Source of the DNA: an uncultured Bacteroidota bacterium | GTDB taxonomy: Bacteria; Bacteroidota; Bacteroidia; Flavobacteriales; Flavobacteriaceae | Assembly: GCA_902605445.1 (NCBI GenBank) | Contig: CACLCL010000011.1 | Span: forward strand, 1-32,346 | Direction of reading: 5' to 3' | DNA: 32,346 nucleotides | Shown here: positions 17,504 through 26,944 of the stretch, one piece after another | How positions within the stretch are numbered: the stretch's first letter is position 1 | Layout of the letters: each line of letters begins with the position of its first letter | Program-made: the position numbers and the translations under genes | The notes under the pieces: model-generated | What the model was told of the DNA's origin: nothing | Databases searched by the model: none | Seen by the model: the letters and a program-made list of their open reading frames with translations, nothing else

Positions 17504-18751
17504 ATGAATTACCTTTTTACATCAGAGTCTGTCAGTGAAGGTCACCCAGACAAAATCGCAGATCAAATTAGTGATGCAATTCTAGATAATTTTCTTGCCT
17601 TCGACCCAGACGCAAAAGTTGCTTGTGAAACATTAGTTACTACAGGTCAAGTTATTCTTTCTGGAGAGGTAAAATCCAATGTTTATATTGACGTTCAAAG
17701 AGTTGCTAGAGATGTAATAAAAGAAATAGGGTATACCAAAAGTGAATATAAATTTGATTCTGAATCATGTGGGATTTTGTCGATGATTCACGAACAATCT
17801 GAAGATATCAATCGTGGGGTAGATAGAGAAGATTCTAAAAATCAGGGTGCAGGTGACCAGGGAATTATGTTTGGATATGCTACAAATGAATCAAAAAATT
17901 ATATTCCTCTTCCATTGGAAATTTCTAATAATCTCCTAAAGGAACTAGCTTTGTTGAGAAGAGAAAATGACGAAATTAAATATTTACGACCCGATTCAAA
18001 ATCTCAGGTTACAATTGAGTATGCTGACAATATCCCTAAGTCAATTGATACCATTGTTTTATCAACTCAACATGATGATTTCTCAAATGTAAAAGAAATG
18101 CAGAGTGAAATTAAAAATGACATAAAAAATATATTAATCCCAAGAATTTTAAAAAAAAATCCAGATTACAGTAAATTATTTCATGACAAAATTAAGTTTT
18201 TTATCAATCCTACAGGTAAATTTGTAATTGGAGGTCCACACGGTGATACAGGTCTAACAGGCAGAAAAATTATCGTTGATACATATGGTGGTAGAGGTGC
18301 TCATGGTGGTGGTGCTTTTTCAGGGAAAGACCCTTCAAAAGTTGACAGAAGTGCAGCTTATGCAGCACGTCATATTGCAAAAAATTTAGTCGCGTCTGGT
18401 CTATGCAATGAGGTATTGGTACAAATAAGCTACGCAATTGGAATTGCTAAGCCTGTTGCTTTGTATATCAATACATATCAAACCACTAAAATTAAAATAA
18501 GTGATGATGAAATAGCAAAAAAAGTATTTGAATTATTTGATTTAAGACCTTACAGCATAATTAAAAAGTATGGTTTGAAGAATCCAATTTTTCAAGAAAC
18601 TGCATCTTATGGTCACATGGGAAGAGAATCAAGAAAAATTATTAAGACATTTCAAAAAGATGGCAAGAAAATTGTTAAAGAAGTAGAGTTATTTAGCTGG
18701 GAAAAGCTAGATTATGTACCAATTATAAAAAAAACATTTAAATTAAAGTAA
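17504..18751 (+). CDS. metK: S-adenosylmethionine synthetase MetK
   Basis: MetK joins methionine and ATP to make S-adenosylmethionine. It has 415 residues, as in Bacteroidota. Motifs are [19 protein letters not shown] at the N-terminus (ATP and metal site), [12 protein letters not shown] (signature 1), and [19 protein letters not shown] (signature 2 and P-loop-like motif). The sequence looks like a normal flavobacterial housekeeping copy, not a divergent paralogue. It shares a TAATG junction with ahcY, so SAM synthesis and SAH removal are coupled. Placement beside glycan-precursor genes suggests supply for methylation, but MetK also serves the whole cell. No SAM riboswitch is possible in the 27-base upstream gap. 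Confidence 0.97.
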   Translation: MNYLFTSESVSEGHPDKIADQISDAILDNFLAFDPDAKVACETLVTTGQVILSGEVKSNVYIDVQRVARDVIKEIGYTKSEYKFDSESCGILSMIHEQSEDINRGVDREDSKNQGAGDQGIMFGYATNESKNYIPLPLEISNNLLKELALLRRENDEIKYLRPDSKSQVTIEYADNIPKSIDTIVLSTQHDDFSNVKEMQSEIKNDIKNILIPRILKKNPDYSKLFHDKIKFFINPTGKFVIGGPHGDTGLTGRKIIVDTYGGRGAHGGGAFSGKDPSKVDRSAAYAARHIAKNLVASGLCNEVLVQISYAIGIAKPVALYINTYQTTKIKISDDEIAKKVFELFDLRPYSIIKKYGLKNPIFQETASYGHMGRESRKIIKTFQKDGKKIVKEVELFSWEKLDYVPIIKKTFKLK

Positions 18752-20067
18752 TGATAAAAAGTAAAACAAAATATATACCCTACAAAGTAAAAGATATTAA
18801 TGAGGCGCAATGGGGAAGAGACGAAATCAAACTCGCTGAATCTGAGATGCCTGGTCTTATGTCTTTAAGAGCTGAGTATAAAAAAAGCAAACCTTTAAAA
18901 GGTGCACGAATTGCCGGGTGTTTGCATATGACAATTCAGACAGCTGTGTTAATTGAAACTTTAATAGATTTAGGCGCTGAAGTCACTTGGAGTTCTTGTA
19001 ATATTTTTTCAACACAAGATCACGCTGCCGCTGCAATTGCAGATGCTGGAATTTCAGTTTATGCTTGGAAAGGTATGACTGAAGATGAGTTTAATTGGTG
19101 TATTGAACAAACTTTATTCTTTGGAGAAAAAAAGGAACCACTAAACATGATTTTAGATGATGGCGGAGATCTCACTAATATGGTTTTTGATAAATATCCA
19201 GAACTGGTCAAAAACATAAAAGGATTAAGTGAAGAAACTACAACAGGTGTATTGAGACTTTATGACAGGTTAAAAGAAGGTTCGTTAAAGTTACCAGCTA
19301 TAAATGTCAATGATTCAGTAACTAAAAGTAAATTTGACAATAAATATGGATGTAAAGAAAGTGCTGTGGATGCAGTAAGAAGAGCCACCGATATTATGAT
19401 GGCAGGTAAGAGAGTTGTGGTTTGTGGTTACGGAGATGTAGGTAAAGGTACCGCGGCCTCCTTTAAGTCGGCAGGTAGTATTGTCACTGTAACAGAAATA
19501 GACCCCATATGTGCATTACAAGCTGCAATGGATGGTTATGAAGTCAAAAGATTAGAAAGTGTTATTAGTGAATCTGATATCATAATAACAGCAACTGGAA
19601 ATAGAGATATTGTGAGAGATATTCATTTCCAAGATATGAAGGATAAAGCAATAGTATGCAATATCGGACATTTTGATAATGAAATCGATATGGCGTGGTT
19701 AAATAAAAACTACGGCCACACAAAAAAAGAAATAAAACCTCAGGTTGACTTATACACTATAAAAGGGAACGACATAATTGTTTTAGCTGAAGGTAGATTA
19801 GTTAATTTGGGTTGTGCCACCGGACATCCTAGTTTTGTCATGAGTAATTCATTTGCTAATCAAGTACTAGCTCAGATTGAGCTATGGGAAAATAACGATA
19901 AATATGAAAATAAAGTTTATACATTACCCAAACATCTAGATGAGAAGGTCGCAAAACTTCATCTTGAAAAGTTAGGAGTTGAGTTAACCAAACTAAACAA
20001 TACCCAGTCAAAATATATTGGTGTAAATGTTGAAGGACCATATAAAACTGACGAATACAGATATTAA
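18751..20067 (+). CDS. ahcY: S-adenosylhomocysteine hydrolase (adenosylhomocysteinase)
   Basis: AhcY is an NAD-dependent enzyme that splits S-adenosylhomocysteine into homocysteine and adenosine, removing the inhibitor left by methyltransferases. It has 438 residues. The substrate domain contains [34 protein letters not shown] and LDDGGDLTN. The NAD-binding domain has [17 protein letters not shown], and the cap ends with [19 protein letters not shown]. The C-terminus PYKTDEYRY, with conserved Lys and Tyr that reach the neighbouring subunit, is intact. It follows metK with a one-base overlap, forming the core of an activated-methyl cycle. Confidence 0.97.
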   Translation: MIKSKTKYIPYKVKDINEAQWGRDEIKLAESEMPGLMSLRAEYKKSKPLKGARIAGCLHMTIQTAVLIETLIDLGAEVTWSSCNIFSTQDHAAAAIADAGISVYAWKGMTEDEFNWCIEQTLFFGEKKEPLNMILDDGGDLTNMVFDKYPELVKNIKGLSEETTTGVLRLYDRLKEGSLKLPAINVNDSVTKSKFDNKYGCKESAVDAVRRATDIMMAGKRVVVCGYGDVGKGTAASFKSAGSIVTVTEIDPICALQAAMDGYEVKRLESVISESDIIITATGNRDIVRDIHFQDMKDKAIVCNIGHFDNEIDMAWLNKNYGHTKKEIKPQVDLYTIKGNDIIVLAEGRLVNLGCATGHPSFVMSNSFANQVLAQIELWENNDKYENKVYTLPKHLDEKVAKLHLEKLGVELTKLNNTQSKYIGVNVEGPYKTDEYRY

Positions 20068-20096
20068 CAGCTTATTTGACCCAATTTTAATTTGAT

Positions 20097-21218
20097 ATGA
20101 GAAATACTAAAGTAAATATGATTGATTTAATGGGTCAATACAAAAAGATCAAGAAGGAGGTTGATACAAATATAATTAGCACTATTGAATCAGGTAGATT
20201 TGTTAATGGGCCAATTGTTTCAGTTTTTTGTGAAAACCTAAAGAAATTTCTTCGAGTTAAGTACGTTATTCCATGTGCAAATGGGACTGACGCTTTGCAA
20301 ATTGCATATATGGCGCTGGGTCTAAAACCTGGTGATGAAATTATTTGCCCCTCTTGGACCTACATTGCAACGGCTGAAGCAGCCTTAGTCCTTGGAATTA
20401 AAACTATTTTTTGTGATGTTGATTTAGACACATTCAATATGACTGCAGAAAAAGTTGAACCACTAATTAGTGATAAAACTAAAGCAATTGTACCCGTTCA
20501 TTTGTATGGGCAATCTGTTAATATGGATGATATTATTTCTTTAGCTAGAAAATATAATTTGAAAGTTATTGAAGATAATGCACAAGCGATTGGATGTGAA
20601 TATGAGTTTAAGTCAGGTGTAAAAAGAATGACTGGAACTATTGGTGACATTGGAACTACCTCTTTCTATCCCTCAAAAAATCTTGGATGTTTTGGTGATG
20701 GAGGAGCAATTTTTACAAATGATGATAAACTAGCAAAAAGAATCAAAATGATTTCAAATCATGGTGAGGAAGTAAAGTATAAACACGATATAATTGGTTG
20801 TAATTCTAGACTAGATTCAATTCAGGCAGAAATACTAAATATAAAGTTAAAATATCTAAAAGAGTATAATAAAAATAGAAATCTAATGGCCAAAAATTAT
20901 AATTCTGCTTTTACAGAATTATCGGATATTAAAGTACCAAAAAAGATTAAAAACTCTACTCATGTATATCATCAATATACAATTAAAGTAAATAAAGATT
21001 GCCGAGACGAATTAAAAAATTACTTACTTAAAAATGGTATACCAACCATGATCTATTACCCAATACCTATCCATAAGCAGTCTCCTTACAGATCTGATAC
21101 TAATTTGCCTAATACTGATAAATTAAGTAAAACGGTTTTGTCTTTACCAATTCACACAGAGATTGAAAACTCAAATCAAGAATATATTATTCAAAAAATA
21201 CTAAATTTTTTCAAATGA
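20097..21218 (+). CDS. DegT/DnrJ/EryC1 family sugar aminotransferase
   Basis: This is a PLP-dependent fold-type I aminotransferase that moves an amino group to a keto-sugar nucleotide. It has 373 residues. The N-terminal IDLMGQYKKIKKEVD and GRFVNGPIV match the family, as do CANGTDALQIAYMALGLKPGDEII, VIEDNAQAIGCEYE, and the PLP-lysine segment SFYPSKNLGCFGDGGAIFTND with K194. IPTMIYYPIPIHKQ and LSLPIHTEI complete the fold. By eye it is closest to WbpE-type UDP-3-keto-sugar aminotransferases, but no partner 3-dehydrogenase or acetyltransferase is present. It overlaps the UDP-glucose dehydrogenase gene as ATGA. An ArnB-like 4-keto-pentose substrate is an alternative. Confidence 0.88.
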   Translation: MRNTKVNMIDLMGQYKKIKKEVDTNIISTIESGRFVNGPIVSVFCENLKKFLRVKYVIPCANGTDALQIAYMALGLKPGDEIICPSWTYIATAEAALVLGIKTIFCDVDLDTFNMTAEKVEPLISDKTKAIVPVHLYGQSVNMDDIISLARKYNLKVIEDNAQAIGCEYEFKSGVKRMTGTIGDIGTTSFYPSKNLGCFGDGGAIFTNDDKLAKRIKMISNHGEEVKYKHDIIGCNSRLDSIQAEILNIKLKYLKEYNKNRNLMAKNYNSAFTELSDIKVPKKIKNSTHVYHQYTIKVNKDCRDELKNYLLKNGIPTMIYYPIPIHKQSPYRSDTNLPNTDKLSKTVLSLPIHTEIENSNQEYIIQKILNFFK

Positions 21219-22606
21219 AAATAAATAATATTTGCTGTATTGGTGCTGGCTATGTTGGAGGTCCAACTATGGCAATTATTGCCCAAAAGAACCCTGATAT
21301 CAATGTATATGTAGTTGATGTAAATCAAGAAAAAATTAATCGCTGGAATTCCTCTGATTTAGAGAATTTACCCGTTTATGAGCCTGGACTAGCTGAGGTC
21401 GTGTCAAGTGTTAGAGGTAAAAATCTTTTTTTTTCAACAGATATAGATAAAAATATTAGGGAATCTGAAATGATATTTATTTCAGTAAATACTCCAACCA
21501 AAACCTATGGAGATGGCAAAGGAATGGCAGCCGATTTGACATATGTCGAGTTATGTGCAAGAAAAATTGCTGAGGTTTCAAGAACCGATAAAATTATTGT
21601 AGAAAAATCAACACTGCCTGTAAAAACTGCTGCTGCAATTAAAAATATAGTTGACGAAACTGGCAATGGTGTTAATTTTCAGATTTTGTCAAATCCAGAA
21701 TTTTTAGCTGAAGGAACTGCTATGAGAGATTTAGAAGTTCCTGATAGAGTTTTAATTGGTGGGGAACAAACTGAAAGCGGTAAAAAAGCTATTGAACTAT
21801 TAGTTGAAATTTATAGTTCTTGGGTTCCAAAATCTAATATACTTACAACCAACTTGTGGTCCTCAGAATTATCAAAATTATCCGCAAATGCATTTCTTGC
21901 GCAAAGAATTTCATCTGTAAATTCTCTTTCTGAGTTATGTGAAAAAACTGGTGCAAATATTGATGAGGTGTCGAAAGCCATCGGTATGGATTCAAGAATA
22001 GGTTCAAAATTTTTAAAATCATCAGTGGGATTTGGGGGTAGTTGTTTTCAAAAAGATATATTGAACCTTGTTTATATTTCTAAATCTCTAGGACTAAATG
22101 AAGTGGCTGATTATTGGAATCAAGTTATTATAATTAACGATCATCAAAAAAGAAGGTTTGGAAATAATATTTTAAAATCATTACATGGCACCGTTGCTAA
22201 TAAGAAAATAACTTTCTTTGGTTGGGCATTCAAAAAAAATACAAATGATTCAAGGGAGTCTGCTGCGATTTATGTAGCCAAACAGCTCTTAAATGAAAAA
22301 GCTATTCTGCAGATATATGACCCAAAGGTTTCTGAAAAACAAATATTAAGTGACCTTAAGAATCTAAATGTTGATATGGATTTCATTAATAATAAAAAAG
22401 TAATATGTTTAAATAACCCATATGATGCTGTAGGAGATTCCCATGCAATTGCAATTTTAACTGAATGGGATGAATTTATTGACTACGATTGGAAAAAAAT
22501 ATTTGAAAAAATGAAAAAACCAGCATTTATTTTTGATGGTAGGAATATACTTGATCGAGAGAGCGTTGAAAATGTTGGATTTGTATACAAAGGCATTGGC
22601 AATTGA
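21215..22606 (+). CDS. ugd: UDP-glucose 6-dehydrogenase, eukaryote-like
   Basis: This enzyme oxidises UDP-glucose to UDP-glucuronate with two NAD+. The N-terminal NAD motif is [10 protein letters not shown] (about residues 9-18), [11 protein letters not shown] marks the hinge, and the catalytic cysteine is C277 in [11 protein letters not shown]. The 463-residue length and segments such as [18 protein letters not shown][13 protein letters not shown] and [13 protein letters not shown][12 protein letters not shown] resemble plant and animal UGDH more than the shorter enteric Ugd. This eukaryote-like type is known in some bacteria. The downstream gene uses its product, UDP-glucuronate, so the pair forms a UDP-xylose route. 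Confidence 0.95.
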   Translation: MKINNICCIGAGYVGGPTMAIIAQKNPDINVYVVDVNQEKINRWNSSDLENLPVYEPGLAEVVSSVRGKNLFFSTDIDKNIRESEMIFISVNTPTKTYGDGKGMAADLTYVELCARKIAEVSRTDKIIVEKSTLPVKTAAAIKNIVDETGNGVNFQILSNPEFLAEGTAMRDLEVPDRVLIGGEQTESGKKAIELLVEIYSSWVPKSNILTTNLWSSELSKLSANAFLAQRISSVNSLSELCEKTGANIDEVSKAIGMDSRIGSKFLKSSVGFGGSCFQKDILNLVYISKSLGLNEVADYWNQVIIINDHQKRRFGNNILKSLHGTVANKKITFFGWAFKKNTNDSRESAAIYVAKQLLNEKAILQIYDPKVSEKQILSDLKNLNVDMDFINNKKVICLNNPYDAVGDSHAIAILTEWDEFIDYDWKKIFEKMKKPAFIFDGRNILDRESVENVGFVYKGIGN

Positions 22607-22608
22607 AA

Positions 22609-23559
22609 ATGAAAAAAACAATTTTAGTCACAGGAGGTGCGGGTTTTATAGGTTCGCACTTATGTAATAAGTTGTTATCTGAAAATAATAAAGTAATATG
22701 TGTAGATAACCTCTTCACAGGAAGTAAAGAAAATATTTTTGATTTACTTAAAAATCCAGATTTTAATTTTATAGAGCATGATATTATTGATCCTCTATAT
22801 ATTGATGAAATTAACGAAATATATAATCTTGCTTGTCCAGCTTCTCCGTTACATTATCAAGAAAACCCAATTAAAACAATTAAAACTTGTACAATAGGTA
22901 CTATAAATATTCTTGGGCTTGCAAAAAAAAATAATGCAAAAGTTTTACAAGCTAGCACAAGCGAAGTTTATGGTGATCCCCAAAAACATCCCCAAAATGA
23001 AGGCTATTATGGAAATGTAAATCCTGTTGGCTACAGGTCTTGCTATGATGAGGGAAAGAGATGTGCTGAGACGTTGTTCATGGATTATCACAGAGAACAC
23101 AATCTAAAGATTAAGATAGTAAGGATTTTTAATACATATGGGCCTCATATGGCATTTAATGATGGAAGAGTTGTGTCTAATTTTATAAATCAAGCTATAA
23201 ATGGTCAAAACATTACAATTTATGGAAAGGGAAAACAAACAAGAAGCTTCATGTATATTGATGATTTAATTAATGGCATAATTAAAATGATGCAATCAAA
23301 GGATGAAATTATTGGCCCAATTAATATTGGAAATCCAATTGAAATTTCCGTGTTAGAATTGGCAAATAAAATATTAAATATCACGGGCTCTGGTTCAAAA
23401 TTAGTTTATAAAAAATTACCTAATGATGATCCTCAAAAAAGAAGACCTGATATTGATTTTGCAAACAATGTTTTAGAATGGGCTCCATCGATTGATTTAG
23501 ACAATGGCCTTCAGCAGACAATTAATTTTTTTAAAAAAAAACAAAACTTTAACTTTTAA
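22609..23559 (+). CDS. UDP-glucuronate decarboxylase (UDP-xylose synthase)
   Basis: This short-chain dehydrogenase/reductase family enzyme converts UDP-glucuronate through a 4-keto-pentose to UDP-xylose. The NAD motif [10 protein letters not shown] starts near residue 8. [13 protein letters not shown] is the diagnostic UXS segment, STSEVYGDP carries catalytic acid residues, and Y146-D-E-G-K150 is the YxxxK pair. FNTYGPHM and [10 protein letters not shown]-x-GI follow. I use ATG 22609 (316 residues); TTG 22603 is in frame and would overlap the ugd stop as TTGA, as at the ftsI-murE junction, so either start is possible. It acts directly after UDP-glucose dehydrogenase. A 41-base, nearly pure AT gap follows. 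Confidence 0.93.
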   Translation: MKKTILVTGGAGFIGSHLCNKLLSENNKVICVDNLFTGSKENIFDLLKNPDFNFIEHDIIDPLYIDEINEIYNLACPASPLHYQENPIKTIKTCTIGTINILGLAKKNNAKVLQASTSEVYGDPQKHPQNEGYYGNVNPVGYRSCYDEGKRCAETLFMDYHREHNLKIKIVRIFNTYGPHMAFNDGRVVSNFINQAINGQNITIYGKGKQTRSFMYIDDLINGIIKMMQSKDEIIGPINIGNPIEISVLELANKILNITGSGSKLVYKKLPNDDPQKRRPDIDFANNVLEWAPSIDLDNGLQQTINFFKKKQNFNF

Positions 23560-23600
23560 TTTTAATTTAAAAAATCAAAAAAAATTAATTTGCACCTAAT

Positions 23601-24542
23601 ATGAGTCATTTTAAAAGCTTTATTGATGTATTTGATGATGAAATCAAATCTGTTAAAAATGTAATTTCTAATTTTAACCAAGAAAATATTAATAAAATAA
23701 TTGATGAAATTTTACACAGTAGTGGAAGATTAATTGTAAGTGGAATTGGTAAGTCAGGATTAATTGGAAAAAAAATTGCAGCAACACTTGCAAGTACTGG
23801 CACTAGTAGTTTTTTTATTCATTCTACTGAAGCATATCACGGTGATTTAGGTATGATTAATCAAAACGATATTTTACTCCTTATATCATATTCAGGCGAA
23901 TCTGATGATGTCCTCAAAGTCTTAAGTTTTTGTAATGAAAATGAAATAAAAACAATTTCTGTTACGGGTAATGAAAATTCAACTTTGGCTAAGAATTCAA
24001 ATTATTTTATAAATTCAAATATAATTAGTGAGGCATGTCACTTAGATTTAGCACCAACATCATCAACTACAGCTACACTAATAATTGGTGACGCTATTGC
24101 AGTCACTTTAATGAAAGCAAAAAAATTCACTGAAGCTGATTTTGCTAAATACCATCCAGGAGGTAAAATTGGAAAAAGATTATTAACAAAAGTTAAGGAT
24201 GTAATGAAGACAGATAAACTACCTATTTTGGATAAGAATATGGATATTTCTGATATTATTTATAATATCTCAAATTCTGGTTATGGAATAGGTTTTCTTT
24301 TGCAAAATAAAAGTATAATTGGTGTAATCACTGATGGTGACATAAGAAGAGCAATAAAATTAGAACTAAATTTGAAAAAAATACAATTACAAAGTCTCAT
24401 TAATAAAAATTTTAAGTTTACCAGACCTGACTCTAATTTACATGACGTAAAAAATATAATGCAAACAAATAAAATAATTACTCTTCCTGTAATAGATACA
24501 GATAATAAACTAGTAGGCTTAGTTCAATATTATGACATCTAA
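23601..24542 (+). CDS. kdsD: Arabinose-5-phosphate isomerase KdsD
   Basis: KdsD converts ribulose 5-phosphate to D-arabinose 5-phosphate, the first step to Kdo. It has 313 residues. An N-terminal SIS sugar-isomerase domain (about 30-170) contains VSGIGKSGLIGKKIAATLASTG, STEAYHGDLGM, ISYSGES and LAPTSSTTA. A conserved KYHPGGKIGKRL linker leads to two CBS domains (about 195-313). The second CBS is complete but ends immediately after VGLVQYYDI. It overlaps kdsB by 11 bases, and the three Kdo genes run in pathway order except that KdsB precedes KdsA. Confidence 0.95.
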   Translation: MSHFKSFIDVFDDEIKSVKNVISNFNQENINKIIDEILHSSGRLIVSGIGKSGLIGKKIAATLASTGTSSFFIHSTEAYHGDLGMINQNDILLLISYSGESDDVLKVLSFCNENEIKTISVTGNENSTLAKNSNYFINSNIISEACHLDLAPTSSTTATLIIGDAIAVTLMKAKKFTEADFAKYHPGGKIGKRLLTKVKDVMKTDKLPILDKNMDISDIIYNISNSGYGIGFLLQNKSIIGVITDGDIRRAIKLELNLKKIQLQSLINKNFKFTRPDSNLHDVKNIMQTNKIITLPVIDTDNKLVGLVQYYDI

Positions 24543-25263
24543 AAATATAATACTTATTCCTGCTAGACTTGAATCTTCTAGGCTTAAAAGAAAATTATTA
24601 TTAAATATCGCCGATAAATCTATTCTTCAACACACCTACGAGTCATCATTAAATTCCAAGATGTCATTACAGACAATAATATTAGTTGATTCAATCGAAT
24701 TATTTAAACATTGTAAAACTTTTACAGATGATGTACTAATGACTTCAAAAAAACATAAAAATGGTACAGAAAGGATTTATGAATTTGTAAAATCAAGCGA
24801 AACAAATTTTAATATAGTCAATATGCAGGCTGATGAGCCATTTACAGATCATAAATTGATTGATGCTATTTTTAAGGAATTAATGGACGGGAATGAAATA
24901 GTTACAGCAGTATATAAGATTAGTGATAATATAATTGACCCTAATAGAGTAAAAGTAGTTCTAGATAAAGATGATTTTGCTTTATATTTTTCGAGACATG
25001 AAATACCATATAATTTTTCAAAAAAAAATAAAAGTAAAAAGAATATTCATATAGGGGTTTATGGTTACACAACAAATTCATTAAATAGAATTAACTCTTA
25101 CAATGACAGCTATTTGGAAAGAGATGAAAATCTTGAGCAATTGAAATTTATTGAAAATGGTGAAAAAATAAAAGTTGTAATTTCAAATAATAAAACGATT
25201 GGTATAGATGTTATACAAGATTATGAATTAGTAAAAAAACATTATGAAAAAGGAAAATATTAA
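24532..25263 (+). CDS. kdsB: CMP-Kdo synthetase KdsB (divergent)
   Basis: This is probably the 3-deoxy-manno-octulosonate cytidylyltransferase that activates Kdo with CTP. It has 243 residues. The N-terminal nucleotide loop reads IPARLESSRLKRKLL. The expected family form is IPAR-xx-STRLPGKPL, so the Pro-Gly and second Pro are lost while R12, R17 and K21 remain. The central metal/nucleotide motif is NMQADEPF instead of NVQGDEP, keeping the Asp. NGTERIYEF, HIGVYGYTT and GIDVIQDYELVK match later family blocks. Location between kdsD and kdsA strongly supports Kdo. A related CMP-ulosonate synthetase is the main alternative. It overlaps kdsA by 20 bases. Confidence 0.82.
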   Translation: MTSKNIILIPARLESSRLKRKLLLNIADKSILQHTYESSLNSKMSLQTIILVDSIELFKHCKTFTDDVLMTSKKHKNGTERIYEFVKSSETNFNIVNMQADEPFTDHKLIDAIFKELMDGNEIVTAVYKISDNIIDPNRVKVVLDKDDFALYFSRHEIPYNFSKKNKSKKNIHIGVYGYTTNSLNRINSYNDSYLERDENLEQLKFIENGEKIKVVISNNKTIGIDVIQDYELVKKHYEKGKY

Positions 25264-26059
25264 CAATATTTTTGAAAGAAAAGAAAATTCAAATTTCTTT
25301 CTTATTTCTGGACCTTGTGTTATTGAAGACAGAAAAATTACTTTTGAAATTGCGGAAAGGTTAAAATCAATCACTGAAAACTTAAATATTCCATTTATTT
25401 TTAAGGCAAGTTTCAAAAAAGCCAATAGAAGCAAATTAAATAGTTTTACTGGAATTGGTGATGAGAAAGCTCTTGAAATATTAAAAGAAATTGGTACTAA
25501 ACTGGATATTCCAACATTGACTGATATACATATTCCCAGTGATGCAAGTTTAGCGGCAAATTATGTTGATATTTTACAAATTCCAGCTTTTTTAGCTAGA
25601 CAAACCGATTTATTGATCTCTGCCGCAAAAACTGGAAAAGTAGTTAATATAAAAAAAGGGCAATTTATGAATTCGGACAGTATGAGATTTGCATATGAAA
25701 AAATAAAAGGAATAAATGATAAAATTTTATTAACTGAAAGAGGAACAATGTTTGGTTACAACGATTTAGTTGTTGATTTTAGAAATATTACAAAATTGAA
25801 AAAAATTGGAGTTACTGTAATGGACGTTACCCATTCGTTACAAAAACCAAATCAGCCAACTGGTGTCTCTGGCGGAGACCCTGAAATGATTGAAACTATT
25901 GCTAAGGCTGCAATATCGATTGGTACTGATGGTTTATTTATAGAAACACATCCTAAACCTAGTAATGCAAAAAGTGATGGAGCTAACATGTTAAATATTG
26001 AACATATTCAGCCCCTTCTAATGAAATTGATTAAAATTCACAAATCTATTCAAAATTAA
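25244..26059 (+). CDS. kdsA: Kdo-8-phosphate synthase KdsA (metal-dependent type)
   Basis: KdsA condenses phosphoenolpyruvate with arabinose 5-phosphate to give Kdo 8-phosphate. It has 271 residues. Motifs include LISGPCVIED, FKASFKKANRSK, GIGDEKALEIL, IPAFLARQTDLL, VNIKKGQF, LTERGTMFGYNDLVVDFR, DVTHSLQKP and FIETHPKPSNAKSDGANM. The cysteine at residue 25 replaces the Asn of the metal-free E. coli enzyme. With the later His, Glu and Asp in DVTHS, FIETH and KSDGA, it forms the metal site of the class II enzyme known from Aquifex. The start at ATG 25244 lies inside kdsB. The Kdo 8-phosphate phosphatase (KdsC) is not in the window. Confidence 0.95.
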   Translation: MKKENINNIFERKENSNFFLISGPCVIEDRKITFEIAERLKSITENLNIPFIFKASFKKANRSKLNSFTGIGDEKALEILKEIGTKLDIPTLTDIHIPSDASLAANYVDILQIPAFLARQTDLLISAAKTGKVVNIKKGQFMNSDSMRFAYEKIKGINDKILLTERGTMFGYNDLVVDFRNITKLKKIGVTVMDVTHSLQKPNQPTGVSGGDPEMIETIAKAAISIGTDGLFIETHPKPSNAKSDGANMLNIEHIQPLLMKLIKIHKSIQN

Positions 26060-26060
26060 A

Positions 26061-26942
26061 ATGAATAATATTAAAGGGATAATTTTAGCGGGTGGCCATG
26101 GGTCTAGGCTTTTCCCATTAACAATAGGCACTTCAAAGCAATTGCTAGCAGTTTACGATAAGCCAATGATTTATTACCCAATTTACACCTTAATGCTGGC
26201 AGGAATAAAAGAAATATTGATTATTTCAACACCTGATGATTTACCTAGGTATAACAAGCTTTTTGGTAATGGAAATATGTTAGGATTAAAGATTTCTTAT
26301 GAAAAGCAAATTAAACCCAATGGTATAGCTGAGTCTTTCATAATTGGCAAGAAATTTATCGGAAATAGTCATGTTTGTCTAGTTTTAGGAGATAATATTT
26401 TTTATGGTGACAAGCTAGTAGATTATTTAAAAGTGGGTTTAAATAACTTAAAGAAAAATTCTTCAACAATATATGGCTTAGATGTTATTAATCCCAAAGA
26501 ATTTGGAGTTGTGAAATTTGACAGTAAAAATAATTTAGAAAGGATTGTTGAAAAACCTAAATTATTTATTAGTAATACAATTGTATCAGGACTTTATATG
26601 TATACAAATGATGTAATTGAAATAGTTAAAAATTTAAAGCCTAGTTCAAGAAATGAGCTTGAAATAACTGATATTAATAATATTTATATTAATAAAAATA
26701 AATTAAGACTGATTAAACTGGAAAAGGATATTTCGTGGATAGATACTGGCACATATGATTCTATGTTAAAAGCATCCAATTTTTTTCAAGAACTAGAAAA
26801 AAAAACAGGAGAAAAATATGCTTGTATAGAACATATGGCATTTCAACTTTCTTATATTGATGAAAAGCAATTTTTAAAGTTAGCAAGATTGATGAGTAAT
26901 AGCAGTTATGGAAAATATCTTTTGGATAAATTAAAAAAATAA
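26061..26942 (+). CDS. rfbA: Glucose-1-phosphate thymidylyltransferase RfbA
   Basis: RfbA makes dTDP-glucose from dTTP and glucose 1-phosphate, the first step of dTDP-L-rhamnose synthesis. It has 293 residues. The nucleotide loop ILAGGHGSRLFPLT is followed by SKQLLAVYDKPMIYYPI, LAGIKEILIISTPDDL, LGDNIFYGD (metal Asp), FGVVKFD and IVEKPK. The late motif WIDTGTYDSML and the helical C-terminus with IEHMAFQLSYI complete the family pattern. It starts 1 base after kdsA and is followed 2 bases later by rfbC, so the Kdo and rhamnose genes probably share a transcript. Confidence 0.96.
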   Translation: MNNIKGIILAGGHGSRLFPLTIGTSKQLLAVYDKPMIYYPIYTLMLAGIKEILIISTPDDLPRYNKLFGNGNMLGLKISYEKQIKPNGIAESFIIGKKFIGNSHVCLVLGDNIFYGDKLVDYLKVGLNNLKKNSSTIYGLDVINPKEFGVVKFDSKNNLERIVEKPKLFISNTIVSGLYMYTNDVIEIVKNLKPSSRNELEITDINNIYINKNKLRLIKLEKDISWIDTGTYDSMLKASNFFQELEKKTGEKYACIEHMAFQLSYIDEKQFLKLARLMSNSSYGKYLLDKLKK

Positions 26943-26944
26943 AA

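Noticed and set aside
20081-20096. Promoter -7 element TTAATTTG before the aminotransferase (and a similar one before kdsD)
   Set aside because: The second base mismatches TAnnTTTG and no suitable -33 element is visible; such strings are common in AT-rich DNA.
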